Shown here one piece after another: positions 9,221 through 18,088 of a DNA stretch of 64,000 nt (within the stretch, counting starts at the first letter, position 1; the number at the start of each line of letters is the position of its first letter). The stretch lies in the NCBI RefSeq assembly GCF_025398175.1, contig NZ_CP099734.1, forward strand, positions 2,604,001 through 2,668,000. Direction: 5' to 3'. Origin of the DNA: Photobacterium sp. TY1-4 (GTDB lineage: Bacteria > Pseudomonadota > Gammaproteobacteria > Enterobacterales > Vibrionaceae). The translations under genes were made by a program, and so were the position numbers. The notes below the pieces were generated by a model. The model saw nothing but the letters and a program-made list of their open reading frames with translations, was not told where the DNA came from and made no database searches.

Positions 9221-9989
9221 CTTGCTCCAACCGCTGTAAATAATTTAACAGGGTTTTATACGCAAACACCCCGCGACAGCTGCGCGCGTACAAGGACGGC
9301 GGCATATGCTTGATGCTGGCATCCCGAAACTTAGTGTCAATCGGCACGGCCGAAGCCCAAACTTGCTCCGGAAACCGCACTTTCAACTCCTGCAGCGTTT
9401 GCAGCGAGGCGCGAGTCCGCTTGTCGTACATGGTCGGGACAATCGTCACCCGGAAGGCCGAATTACGGGACTTTTGCATAATGTGCAGCGTCCGCATCAT
9501 CCGCTCCAGGCCTTTCATGGCCAAGAACTCCGTCTGGACCGGGATCAGGATCCGATCACTGGCAGCCAGGGCGTTCACCATCATGACGCCCAGGATCGGC
9601 GGACAGTCAATGAGGACATAATCATAATCTTCCGCCAGACACTGCAGGGCTTTTTTCAGGATCAGGCCCATGCCGCCCCGGTTCCCCATCACCCGATCCA
9701 GAGTCGCCAGCGACATATGCGCCGGAATAATATCAATATTCTTAAACTGGGTTGGTAAAATCATCGGCTTGACCATATCCCGCGAAATCTCACGCAGTTG
9801 AAACAGGTCAAACAGGCTGGACGCAACCCGGTCGGCATCAAAATTCAGGTACGTCGTGAGCGAGGAATGCGGATCGGTATCGACCAGCAACACCCGCTGA
9901 TTTCGTTCACTCAACAGACCGGCCAGGGTCACCGTTGTCGTGGTTTTCCCGACCCCGCCTTTCTGGTTGGCAATGCTCCAAACGATCAA
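9210..9989 (-). CDS. parC: ParC: ParA-like ATPase that places chemotaxis arrays at the pole
   Basis: P-loop ATPase of the ParA/MinD type, about 259 residues. The deviant Walker A KGGVGKTT is at residues 10-17 and VLIDCPP is the Walker B-like segment. In V. cholerae ParC marks the old pole and recruits arrays through ParP. The start is taken as TTG at 9989 because AGGGAG lies 7 bases upstream and the protein then begins IVWSIANQKGG as in relatives. A longer reading to 10019 has no matching ribosome site and would run back over the cheB stop. Confidence 0.92.
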   Translation of the reverse strand: MIVWSIANQKGGVGKTTTTVTLAGLLSERNQRVLLVDTDPHSSLTTYLNFDADRVASSLFDLFQLREISRDMVKPMILPTQFKNIDIIPAHMSLATLDRVMGNRGGMGLILKKALQCLAEDYDYVLIDCPPILGVMMVNALAASDRILIPVQTEFLAMKGLERMMRTLHIMQKSRNSAFRVTIVPTMYDKRTRASLQTLQELKVRFPEQVWASAVPIDTKFRDASIKHMPPSLYARSCRGVFAYKTLLNYLQRLEQDER

Positions 9990-9999
9990 AACGTGCTCC

Positions 10000-11154
10000 C
10001 TAGGCCATTCCGATCTCAACCAGGATCCGTTCGGCTATCCGCTCAAGCGGCAAGTCCTCACTGGAAATCCCGGCTTTGGCAACTGCCTGCGGCATGCCGT
10101 ACACCACACAGCTCTCTTCGTCCTGTGCCCAGATGGTTGAACCGTTGGTCTTAAGCATCCGCGCGCCTTCCCGGCCATCTGCACCCATCCCGGTCAGGAC
10201 CATCGACAGGACTTTATCGTGGTAAACTTTTGCCGCAGAGCCGAAGGTGACATCCACACAAGGCTTGTAGTTCATCCGATCGCCCCCGTCGATAATCCGG
10301 ATCCGTGCAGCCCCCGGACGCCCTTCCAGCATCATTTGCTGGCCGCCCGGTGCCAGATAGGCCATCCCCGGCTTGAGGGTGTCCCCATCCGCCGCTTCCT
10401 TCACCCCAATCTTACACAGGTTGTTCAGACGCGAGGCAAACGCAGCGGTAAAGGTTGCCGGCATGTGCTGGATCAACACAATCGGATACGGAAAGTTGGC
10501 CGGAAGCTGAGTGAGAATTTTTTGCAGGGCAACCGGTCCGCCAGTCGAGGTGCCAATCGCCATCAGCTGATATTTCTTTCCGGATGCTTTAAACCGGGCG
10601 GCCGGTTTCACGGGGCGCGCTGCCGGACGAACCGGTGCCGGTGCTGTGACCGACGTTGCACCCGCTCGACCCGTCAGTGGTGCTCTCACATCCCGCTCAA
10701 CCGCTGGTGCAGCTGTCGGTGCCACCGCCGGACGGACCGGGCGACGCATAAACAGACGTTTACGAGCCAGCTCCCCGACACGCTTTTGCAGCAGGTTCAC
10801 CGCTTCATCCCGGTTACGGGCAATGTCTTCAAACTTTTTCGGCAAAAAGTCCAGAGCACCGGCATCCAGCGCATCCAGGGTGGCTTTCGCACCTTCGTGG
10901 GTCAGCGAAGAGAACATCAGGATAGGCGTCGGCGTACGCTGCATGATTTCACGCACCGCAGTAATGCCGTCCATCACCGGCATCTCAATGTCCATAGTAA
11001 TGACATCCGGCTGAAGCTTGCTCGTCAGCTCTACCGCTTCTTTACCATTCACAGCACTGCCAATCACCTCCAACCGGGGATCGGCATTTATGATCTCGCT
11101 GACACGGCGGCGGAAAAAACTCGAATCATCCACCACCAATACTTTTACTGCCAT
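10000..11154 (-). CDS. cheB: Protein-glutamate methylesterase CheB
   Basis: 384 residues from the ATG at 11154 ([10 protein letters not shown]). An N-terminal receiver domain carries the phospho-acceptor Asp55 ([11 protein letters not shown]). A 55-residue Pro/Ala/Arg-rich linker (about 137-190) joins it to the C-terminal esterase/deamidase, with catalytic Ser203 in GTSTGG and the His in QHMPATFT. It removes methyl groups from receptors when phosphorylated by CheA, allowing adaptation. A longer in-frame extension upstream (to 11196) is not receiver sequence and was not used. Confidence 0.96.
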   Translation of the reverse strand: MAVKVLVVDDSSFFRRRVSEIINADPRLEVIGSAVNGKEAVELTSKLQPDVITMDIEMPVMDGITAVREIMQRTPTPILMFSSLTHEGAKATLDALDAGALDFLPKKFEDIARNRDEAVNLLQKRVGELARKRLFMRRPVRPAVAPTAAPAVERDVRAPLTGRAGATSVTAPAPVRPAARPVKPAARFKASGKKYQLMAIGTSTGGPVALQKILTQLPANFPYPIVLIQHMPATFTAAFASRLNNLCKIGVKEAADGDTLKPGMAYLAPGGQQMMLEGRPGAARIRIIDGGDRMNYKPCVDVTFGSAAKVYHDKVLSMVLTGMGADGREGARMLKTNGSTIWAQDEESCVVYGMPQAVAKAGISSEDLPLERIAERILVEIGMA

Positions 11155-11269
11155 GTCGTTTCTATCCCGTGATATATGAGTTACCCAGCCGAACAACAGG
11201 CTGAATCATTTTCTGCCCTGAACAAGACGCTATTTCACGCCGGAAAATAATTCAGCCCGCTAGTTACGG

Positions 11270-11297
11270 GTTAGGGGCTCGACGCCCCTAACTTTTT
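11270..11297. repeat. GC-rich inverted repeat between cheA and cheB
   Basis: Nine-base arms GTTAGGGGC/GCCCCTAAC around a five-base loop. On the plus strand it is followed by TTTTTATT, so it is shaped like a terminator facing away from the che genes. On the minus-strand mRNA it is a hairpin without a U tail, in the 178-base space between cheA and cheB. No plus-strand gene is present to use it. It may be an RNA-stability element. Confidence 0.55.
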
Positions 11298-11332
11298 ATT
11301 ATGAATTGTTTGCCAAGGGGACTACGTCGGGT

Positions 11333-13600
11333 TTAACGACCCGCGTAGTGTTTGAGCAGATTCGGCACGTCGAGGATCAATGCAATATGACCATCGCTGG
11401 TAATCGTTGCACCGGCCATGCCAGGTGTCCCCTGCAACAGCTCATCCAATGGCTTGATCACGACTTCTTCCTGACCAATCAGGGTATCGACCACGAACCC
11501 GATGCGCTGATGACCGATCTGGACGATGACCACATGGCCATGATCCCGATCACGCTTGGGCAAGCCCATCGCGATCAACCAGTCTTGCAGATAGAACAGC
11601 GGAATGGCTTTATCGCGAACGATGATCGTCACCTGGCCGTCAACCGTGTTGGTTTTGCGTAAATCCAGATGGAAGATCTCATTCACGCTCGCCAGCGGCA
11701 GCGCAAACGGCTGATCAGCAACCCCGACCATCAGAGTCGGCAGGATCGCCAGTGTCAGCGGTACCTTAATGTCAATTCGCGTGCCGCGGCCCATGGCCGA
11801 ATCAATGCTGATCGAACCATTGAGCTGACTGATCCCGGTCTTCACCACATCCATGCCGACGCCGCGGCCGGAGATATCCGAAATATCTTTCTTGGTCGAG
11901 AAGCCCGGCGCAAAGATCAGGTTATAGCATTCCGTGTCGGTCAGGCGCGAAGCCGCGTCGGTATCCATCAAACCACGCTCGACCGCAATCCCGCGCAGCT
12001 TGTCCGGATCCATGCCGCCCCCATCATCCTCGATGGTCAGCAGAATATGATCCCCTTCCTGGGAAGCGCCCAGCAGTACGGTTCCGACGCGTGGCTTGCC
12101 GGCTTTCTCGCGCACATCCGGCATTTCAATGCCGTGGTCGACCGAGTTCCGCACCAGGTGAACCAGCGGATCAGCCAGTGCTTCAACCAGGTTTTTATCC
12201 AGATCGGTCTCTTCGCCGCGCATCTCCAGCACGATTTCTTTCTTCAGGCTCCGGGCCAAATCACGAACAACCCGAGGGAAACGGCCAAACACTTTCTTAA
12301 TCGGCTGCATCCGGGTTTTCATCACCGCGCCTTGCAGATCGGCTGTGACCACATCCAGGTTCGAGACGGCTTTCGACATCTCTTCATCGTTGGTATTGAG
12401 GCCCAGGCTGACCAGACGGTTACGCACCAGCACCAGCTCACCCACCATGTTCATGATGGTATCTAAGGTCGAGGTATCCACGCGTACCGTGGCCTCAGGT
12501 GCCGACTTGGCTTTGTCCCGTGTAGCGGCTGCTTTCGGCTTCGCTGCCGCAGCAGCAGGCTTCGGTGCTTCTGAGACCGGTGTCGGTGCTGCCGCAACAG
12601 GCGCACTCGCCTGAACCGGCGTTGGCTGTGGTGCCGGAGCAGAAACAGGCGCCGGTTGGGCCGCGAGCATTTCCGAGACTGACTGAGTCGCCATCTCCAG
12701 CTCTTCCGCGCTCGGTCCTTTCCCGCTACCGTGCAGCTCATCCAACAGACGCTCAAACTCGTCGTCGGTCATTAAATCATCATCACCGTCGAAGGCGGCC
12801 GCACTGACCGCTGCAGCAACCGGGGCTGCCTGAACTGCCGTTGATTCAGTGACATCACTGTTCCCCGGGCCTTTTCCGGCACCGTGCAGCTCATCCAGCA
12901 GACGCTCAAATTCATCATCGGTGATATCACCGGATTCTGGCGCTTCGACCGCCTGTGACTGAGGCGCAACTTGCGGGGCAGGTTCGGTTTTGTTCGCAGA
13001 AGGACCACAACCGTTGCCGTGCAGTTCATCCAGCAAGCGGTCAAACTCATCCTGGGTAATTTCGTCGACCGAGTTCCCGGCAATGGCTGTCGACTCCGGC
13101 GCGCTCATTGGCTCCGGCGCGGGGGCCGCAACCGGTGCAGGCTCAATTTCAGGTGCCGGTGGCGGCGGCGGTGCAACCGGCTCGGCGGCCGCGACCAGCT
13201 CATCGTCACCCGGCGGCTGACTGAAACGGTGCAGTGCGTCCAGCAAGTGCTGCTCAGCCGGATCAACCGGTTCACGGTCCTGTACCTGGCTGAACATCGC
13301 GTTGATGGTGTCCAGGGCTTCCAGGATCACGTCCATCAGTTCCGATGTGACACTGCGCTTGCCGGTGCGTAATAAATCGAAAACGTTTTCCGCCCCGTGA
13401 CAGGCATCAACCAAGTGTGTCAGCGAGAGAAAACCGGCACCGCCTTTCACGGTGTGAAAACCACGGAAAATTGCATTGAGCAAATCGGAGTCTTCCGGGC
13501 TGCGTTCCAGCTCGACTAACTGCTCAGACAACAGCTCAAGGATCTCCCCTGCTTCAATTAAAAAGTCTTGCAGGATGTCTTCGTCTAAATCAAAGCTCAT
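11333..13600 (-). CDS. cheA: Chemotaxis histidine kinase CheA with LID-type insert
   Basis: 755 residues. HPt domain with phospho-accepting His49 (FHTVKGGAGF), a long Pro/Ala-rich linker, dimerisation helices (TLDTIMNMVGELVLVRNRL), HATPase domain (VHLVRNSVDHGIE; DDGGGMD; GRGVGMDVV) and a C-terminal CheW-like domain ending near LLKHYAGR. In place of an ordinary P2 region the linker has three copies of DEF(D/E)RLLDELHG-x-G-x-GP at residues 184-200, 229-245 and 280-296. In V. cholerae the comparable region (LID) binds ParP and secures polar inheritance. It lies between cheZ and cheB in one operon. Confidence 0.97.
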   Translation of the reverse strand: MSFDLDEDILQDFLIEAGEILELLSEQLVELERSPEDSDLLNAIFRGFHTVKGGAGFLSLTHLVDACHGAENVFDLLRTGKRSVTSELMDVILEALDTINAMFSQVQDREPVDPAEQHLLDALHRFSQPPGDDELVAAAEPVAPPPPPAPEIEPAPVAAPAPEPMSAPESTAIAGNSVDEITQDEFDRLLDELHGNGCGPSANKTEPAPQVAPQSQAVEAPESGDITDDEFERLLDELHGAGKGPGNSDVTESTAVQAAPVAAAVSAAAFDGDDDLMTDDEFERLLDELHGSGKGPSAEELEMATQSVSEMLAAQPAPVSAPAPQPTPVQASAPVAAAPTPVSEAPKPAAAAAKPKAAATRDKAKSAPEATVRVDTSTLDTIMNMVGELVLVRNRLVSLGLNTNDEEMSKAVSNLDVVTADLQGAVMKTRMQPIKKVFGRFPRVVRDLARSLKKEIVLEMRGEETDLDKNLVEALADPLVHLVRNSVDHGIEMPDVREKAGKPRVGTVLLGASQEGDHILLTIEDDGGGMDPDKLRGIAVERGLMDTDAASRLTDTECYNLIFAPGFSTKKDISDISGRGVGMDVVKTGISQLNGSISIDSAMGRGTRIDIKVPLTLAILPTLMVGVADQPFALPLASVNEIFHLDLRKTNTVDGQVTIIVRDKAIPLFYLQDWLIAMGLPKRDRDHGHVVIVQIGHQRIGFVVDTLIGQEEVVIKPLDELLQGTPGMAGATITSDGHIALILDVPNLLKHYAGR

Positions 13601-13609
13601 ATATTTCCC

Positions 13610-14329
13610 CTAAAATCCAAGACTAGACAGCAAGTCGTCAACATCATCCTGCGATGACATGACATCTTCACGATGTTCGCTATTGACGATTGGCCCCTCG
13701 GGAGAAAGCTCGCAGACGGCTTTTTTCGCATCTGCCCTGTCTTCTTGTTCCATACCAAAGGCTTTAAGGATATCGACTAATTGATCTTCCACTTCGTGCA
13801 CCAGCTCGATAACACGACGTATGATTTGTCCGGTCAGATCCTGAAAGTCTTGAGCCATTAAAATTTCGGTCAGTTGACTGCGCAGCGCATTGTTGTCACT
13901 GTCGACCTGCTCCAGCAGACGATCGATCTCATGGCAGAGCGCCTTAAACTCGTTCAGCGCAATTTGCCCGCCCATCAACCGTTTCCACTGGGGGTGGACC
14001 TGACTCAGGGTCTCGCTCATCCGGTTGGCCAACGGCTCGATATTGTCGATGGCATCCATCGTGGTGTTGGCCGCAGCTTCCGTCTTATCAATCACATAGG
14101 ACAAACGGTCGCGAGCATCCGGAATTTCGTTTTTCGCAATATCGTTGATGCGGGGATCAAGGCGAAAGTTGGCCAGGGAGTCGTGCAGTTGGCGGGTCAG
14201 CTTCCCCACTTCCGCATAGACAGGATCACGGCTGTCAGAAATCGCCGATTGCAGCAAGGCATTTGCATCGTCCTGCTTGCCCTCTTCAAGCAAGCTGACA
14301 AGCTGTTTCGCCTGATCGAGTGATATCAT
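13610..14329 (-). CDS. cheZ: CheY-P phosphatase CheZ
   Basis: 239 residues, almost all helical, with the catalytic segment MAQDFQDLTGQIIRRVI (the second Gln is the residue that activates water) and a C-terminal CheY-binding peptide ending DDLLSSLGF. It dephosphorylates CheY-P. It stops 10 bases before cheA and follows cheY in the same transcript. Confidence 0.96.
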   Translation of the reverse strand: MISLDQAKQLVSLLEEGKQDDANALLQSAISDSRDPVYAEVGKLTRQLHDSLANFRLDPRINDIAKNEIPDARDRLSYVIDKTEAAANTTMDAIDNIEPLANRMSETLSQVHPQWKRLMGGQIALNEFKALCHEIDRLLEQVDSDNNALRSQLTEILMAQDFQDLTGQIIRRVIELVHEVEDQLVDILKAFGMEQEDRADAKKAVCELSPEGPIVNSEHREDVMSSQDDVDDLLSSLGF

Positions 14330-14365
14330 TCTAATAATTACCCTATTCGCGCCTGACGAAAATGA

Positions 14366-14761
14366 TTACTGCATCCGCTCGAAAATCTTATCTAACTTTT
14401 CTTTCAACGTTGCCGCGGTAAATGGCTTGACAATATAGCCGTTCACACCAGCCTGAGCCGCTTCGATAATTTGCTCACGCTTAGCTTCAGCGGTGATCAT
14501 CAACACTGGCAAGTGCTTCAGTTCAGCATCCGCACGAATATGCTTGAGCAAATCAATGCCCTGCATACCCGGCATGTTCCAGTCCGTTACGACGAAATCA
14601 AAGCCGCCTTTTTTCAGCATGGGTAGGGCAGTCAATCCATCATCCGCCTCCTGGGTATTGTTAAAGCCCAGATCACGTAGCAAATTTTTAACGATTCGGC
14701 GCATTGTCGAGAAGTCATCAACAATGAGGATTTTCATGTTTTTATTCAAAGTTGCCTCCAC
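14366..14761 (-). CDS. cheY: Chemotaxis response regulator CheY
   Basis: Single receiver domain of about 131 residues: acidic pocket DD at 15-16, phosphorylation site Asp60 in [12 protein letters not shown], conserved Thr (MITAEA) and Lys (VKPFT). The sequence is close to V. cholerae CheY3, the copy that controls motor rotation. The start is uncertain: GTG at 14761 (VEATLNKN) agrees with that protein's numbering, GTG at 14770 is the longest reading, and a TTG at 14749 has GGAGG five bases upstream. Confidence 0.96.
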   Translation of the reverse strand: MEATLNKNMKILIVDDFSTMRRIVKNLLRDLGFNNTQEADDGLTALPMLKKGGFDFVVTDWNMPGMQGIDLLKHIRADAELKHLPVLMITAEAKREQIIEAAQAGVNGYIVKPFTAATLKEKLDKIFERMQ

Positions 14762-14791
14762 TGAGGTCACAGTGTTTTTATCTAGTGTTTA

Positions 14792-15514
14792 TTAAGCCGT
14801 CCAAGACTTTAGCTTGGAACGTAAGCGTTGCATCGCCTGACTATGAATCTGGCAGACCCGGGACTCACTGACCCCGATCACCGCCCCAATCTCTTTGAGA
14901 TTGAGCTCCTCATCATAGTAAAGAGACAAGACCAGCGCCTCTCTTTCCGGCAGTGTCTTTATTGCTTCAGCCAGTGAATGACGGAAATTATCATCTACAA
15001 CACCCTGAAAGGGAAGATTTTCTTCAATTGCAGCCTCAGTCGCGATAGCATCTTCGGACACACCCAAATCATCCATCCCCACTAGGCGACCACAATTAAC
15101 ATCATTTAAAGCCTGATGGTACTGTTCGAGTGTCATTTCGAGATGTTCGGCAATTTCCTGATCATTCGGGTCTCGCCCAAGCTCTCCCTCAAGGAAAGAA
15201 ATGGCTTCCGAAATCCGGCGACTGTTTTTGTACACCGAGCGCGGAACCCAATCACCACGGCGGATGTCGTCCAACATCGCCCCGCGAATCCGGATCCCGG
15301 CAAAGGTCTCAAAACTGGCACCTTTGGTGGGATCATAATTCTGCTGTGCTTCAAGCAGGCCGATCATACCTGCCTGAATTAAATCTTCTAGTAGAACGTT
15401 AGGCGGCAACCGCCCCATCAGGTGATGGGCTATGCGCTTTACTAAAGACGAATAACGTTCAATAAAGGCATGCGGACTTTCCTGGTACCGTCCGTATGTC
15501 AGTGCTTTATTCAC
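14792..15514 (-). CDS. fliA: Flagellar sigma factor FliA (sigma-28)
   Basis: 240 residues with regions 2, 3 and 4 of group-3 sigma factors: LIQAGMIGLLEAQQNYDP (core binding), RGAMLDDIRRGDWVPRS (region 2.4/3) and LNLKEIGAVIGVSESRVCQIHSQA (region 4 helix-turn-helix). It directs late flagellar promoters, three of which are marked in this window (second flagellin, flgM, flgO), and is held by FlgM. The start codon is GTG and overlaps the flhG end by 8 bases. Confidence 0.97.
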   Translation of the reverse strand: MNKALTYGRYQESPHAFIERYSSLVKRIAHHLMGRLPPNVLLEDLIQAGMIGLLEAQQNYDPTKGASFETFAGIRIRGAMLDDIRRGDWVPRSVYKNSRRISEAISFLEGELGRDPNDQEIAEHLEMTLEQYHQALNDVNCGRLVGMDDLGVSEDAIATEAAIEENLPFQGVVDDNFRHSLAEAIKTLPEREALVLSLYYDEELNLKEIGAVIGVSESRVCQIHSQAMQRLRSKLKSWTA

Positions 15515-16394
15515 CTAGAGAAACCTCATCGGGTGCAGGTTTGACCAAGAGCTTCTCCACGAAGAATTCCAAATGCCCGCCGGCACTGCTCGGCACCGGC
15601 CAGGTCAGCGCTTTGGATGCCAATGAGCTCAGCGCCAGGGCTGCCGGGCTGCGCGGGAAAGCCTCAACGACCACTTTCTGCCGCTTGACCGACTGACGTA
15701 CCCGATCATCCAGCGGCACACAAGCCACCAGCTCCAGGTTGGCATTCAGGAAACGCTCCGTGACCCGGGTCAGCTTGGCAAACAACTCACGGCCTTCGCG
15801 GTAACTGCGTACCATATTGGCCACAATTTTAAAGCGCTGGACATCGTACTCGCGGCTGAGGATCTTGATCAGGGCATAGGCATCGGTGATGGACGTCGGC
15901 TCGTCACACACCACCACCAGCACATCCTGGGCGGCTCGGGCAAAACTGAGCACCATGTCGGAGATCCCGGCGGCGGTATCCACCAGCAACACATCCACTT
16001 CCTCGTCCAGGCTACTGAAGGCCCGAATAAGCCCCATATGCTGCGCTGCCGTCAGTTCAGCCATATTCTGGGTGCCTGAAGCCGCCGGGATAATTTTCAC
16101 CCCGTAAGGCCCTTCGACGATGATGTCCTGCAAGTCACATTGGCCCGCCAGGACATGGGACAGGTTGCGATGCGCGCGTAGACCCAGCATGACATCGACA
16201 TTTGCCAGCCCCAAATCGGCATCCAGCACCATGACACGCTTGCCTTCGCGAGCCATGCTCAGCGCGATGTTCAGCGTCACGTTCGTCTTGCCGACCCCAC
16301 CTTTGCCGCCCGTTACGGTAATGACTTTGGTGGTCGTTAATTTTGTCATACGGCGCAAACCGCTCGCTTGATCGTACATTGCCTTCTCAATCAT
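15507..16394 (-). CDS. flhG: FlhG (FleN/MinD-like) flagellar number regulator
   Basis: 295 residues from the ATG at 16394. A conserved N-terminal DQASGLRRM motif precedes the deviant Walker A GGKGGVGKTN (about 29-38), followed by DADLGLANVD and LVDTAAGISD. FlhG is an ATPase that limits polar flagella to one by restraining FlrA and FlhF. The start overlaps the flhF stop (ATGATTGA), and that coupling supports this start over the longer reading to 16427. Confidence 0.95.
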   Translation of the reverse strand: MIEKAMYDQASGLRRMTKLTTTKVITVTGGKGGVGKTNVTLNIALSMAREGKRVMVLDADLGLANVDVMLGLRAHRNLSHVLAGQCDLQDIIVEGPYGVKIIPAASGTQNMAELTAAQHMGLIRAFSSLDEEVDVLLVDTAAGISDMVLSFARAAQDVLVVVCDEPTSITDAYALIKILSREYDVQRFKIVANMVRSYREGRELFAKLTRVTERFLNANLELVACVPLDDRVRQSVKRQKVVVEAFPRSPAALALSSLASKALTWPVPSSAGGHLEFFVEKLLVKPAPDEVSLGE

Positions 16395-18021
16395 AAAAGT
16401 CCGCCGCCTGATTATCTGAACTATCACTACTCCAGTAATGAGATTGCTGGCTTAATTCTTGCTCTAGTAATTCATTGGCACGCGCCACCAGGTAGTCCCC
16501 GGTTGCCACCTTAATATCTTCCGGTACCCGTTGGCCGTCGGCCAGGTAAGCAATCGGCAGTGCGTTCTGAATCGACACACAAATCACTTCCCCCAGACTG
16601 AGCGACTCATCCAGCTTCGTCAGTACGCAGCCTGACAACGGGATCCGGCGGAAATGTTCAATCGTTTCGTTCAATACCCGGCGCTGCGCCGTGGACGGCA
16701 GCACCAGAAAGCTGCGGATTTGCGAGCCACTGTTTTGCATCAGGGTATCCAGTTGCTCCGACAGGCGGATATCCCGCTGCCCCATCCCCGCAGTATCCAG
16801 CAGCACCAGGCGTCGGTGTCTCAGCTGATGCAGTATATCGGCCAACTCTTCCGCATCTTTAGCCACCCGAACCGGGCAGCCCATAATCCGGCCATACGTT
16901 GCCAGCTGTTCATGGGCGCCGATCCGGTAGGTATCCGTGGTCACCAGGGCAATCTGCTCCGGGCCAAAATCCATCGCCGCACGGGCGGCCAGCTTGGCAA
17001 TCGTGGTGGTTTTCCCCACCCCGGTCGGTCCAAGCAGCGCCACGACCCCGCCGGTTTCGAGAATACAGTCATCGGTGGTGATAAGCTGGTCGGAGAGCAG
17101 ATCGAGCAACGCCGGCCAGGCTTCGTTCGCTGGCACATCTTCCGGAATATAACAGGCCAGCTGATCGGCCAGTTCCGGCGACAGGCCCATTTTCTCCAGA
17201 CGCTTAATCATCATCGCCCGCATCGGCTCACGACGCTCAACCTCCTGCCACATCAGCCCGGACAGCTGATGCTCGAGCAAACGGCGAATCGAGGCCATTT
17301 CATTGCGCATCGATTCGATTTCATCGCCGGCATGCCCGCCACGCGGTTCATAGCGACTCGGATCAAGACGATTACCGTGACGCTGGTTGCCCGCTTTGGT
17401 TTCCGGTCCTTGTGCCTGCGGGCGGCGGTAGTCACCGATATCCAGCGCATGTTTGGGCGATTGCCCGGACAGACGGCTCCCGTTGCCACCCCGTTGCTGG
17501 CGGCGCTCCGGGCGGGCCTCGGGATCATAGTGCCCCTGGCGGCGGTTCCCCTGCCCCGGGTTCGGCTGATCATAGCCGCCCTGAAATGCACGACGCTCAG
17601 GACGTTCCGGCTGTTCGTAGCCACGACCTTGCCCGCGCTCCTGACCGGGTGAACTTTTTGCCTGACGTTTGAGCAGCGCAGACAAAGAATCGACTTCCGT
17701 CTCTGCCTGCTCCGGCTCCTGGCTACCGCCGGTATAATTTTGCAGCACATTGGCAAAACGGCTGGCGGCCGACTGCTTGAGTTGGACCTTATCATCAGCC
17801 AGCTTGCGTCGTGCCTGCCCCAGACGGTTCGACAGCGCTTCCCGCGTTGCCTGGGAAGCCTTCGGCGGTTCATTGCCGGCGTCGGTATCGACTGCCGCGA
17901 CAATTTCGACGCCGCCCGTCACTTTTTTATTCGACATGATCACTGCATCAGCACCGAGCTCTTCTTTTACTTCGCTCAATGCAGTGCGCATGTCTTTGGC
18001 AAAAAATCGCTTAATCTTCAA
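16387..18021 (-). CDS. flhF: FlhF signal-recognition-type GTPase that sites the flagellum
   Basis: 544 residues. The C-terminal SRP-type NG domain has the P loop GPTGVGKTT at 331-339, DTYRIGAHEQL and LLDTAGMGQRD. The N-terminal B domain starts KIKRFFAKDMRTALSEVKEELG. Between them, residues 124-230 are strongly Arg/Gly/Gln/Pro-rich with repeated PERR and RG pieces, probably disordered. FlhF recruits the first flagellar ring proteins to the pole. The only start near the conserved N-terminus is TTG at 18021, with GGGAAG six bases upstream. Confidence 0.94.
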   Translation of the reverse strand: MKIKRFFAKDMRTALSEVKEELGADAVIMSNKKVTGGVEIVAAVDTDAGNEPPKASQATREALSNRLGQARRKLADDKVQLKQSAASRFANVLQNYTGGSQEPEQAETEVDSLSALLKRQAKSSPGQERGQGRGYEQPERPERRAFQGGYDQPNPGQGNRRQGHYDPEARPERRQQRGGNGSRLSGQSPKHALDIGDYRRPQAQGPETKAGNQRHGNRLDPSRYEPRGGHAGDEIESMRNEMASIRRLLEHQLSGLMWQEVERREPMRAMMIKRLEKMGLSPELADQLACYIPEDVPANEAWPALLDLLSDQLITTDDCILETGGVVALLGPTGVGKTTTIAKLAARAAMDFGPEQIALVTTDTYRIGAHEQLATYGRIMGCPVRVAKDAEELADILHQLRHRRLVLLDTAGMGQRDIRLSEQLDTLMQNSGSQIRSFLVLPSTAQRRVLNETIEHFRRIPLSGCVLTKLDESLSLGEVICVSIQNALPIAYLADGQRVPEDIKVATGDYLVARANELLEQELSQQSHYWSSDSSDNQAADFYD

Positions 18022-18088
18022 TCTCGTCTTCCCGTTTCATCACGCTATTGCCGGCGGCTCAGGCCAGCCAGCTTCCACCCGTGGCGAT

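Noticed and set aside
10219..11172. 317-codon open frame on the plus strand opposite cheB
   Set aside because: Cys/Arg/His-rich antisense translation with no family features; cheB is fully supported on the other strand.
16654..17652. 332-codon open frame opposite flhF
   Set aside because: It mirrors the GC-rich Arg/Gly region of flhF; no ribosome site or recognisable domain.
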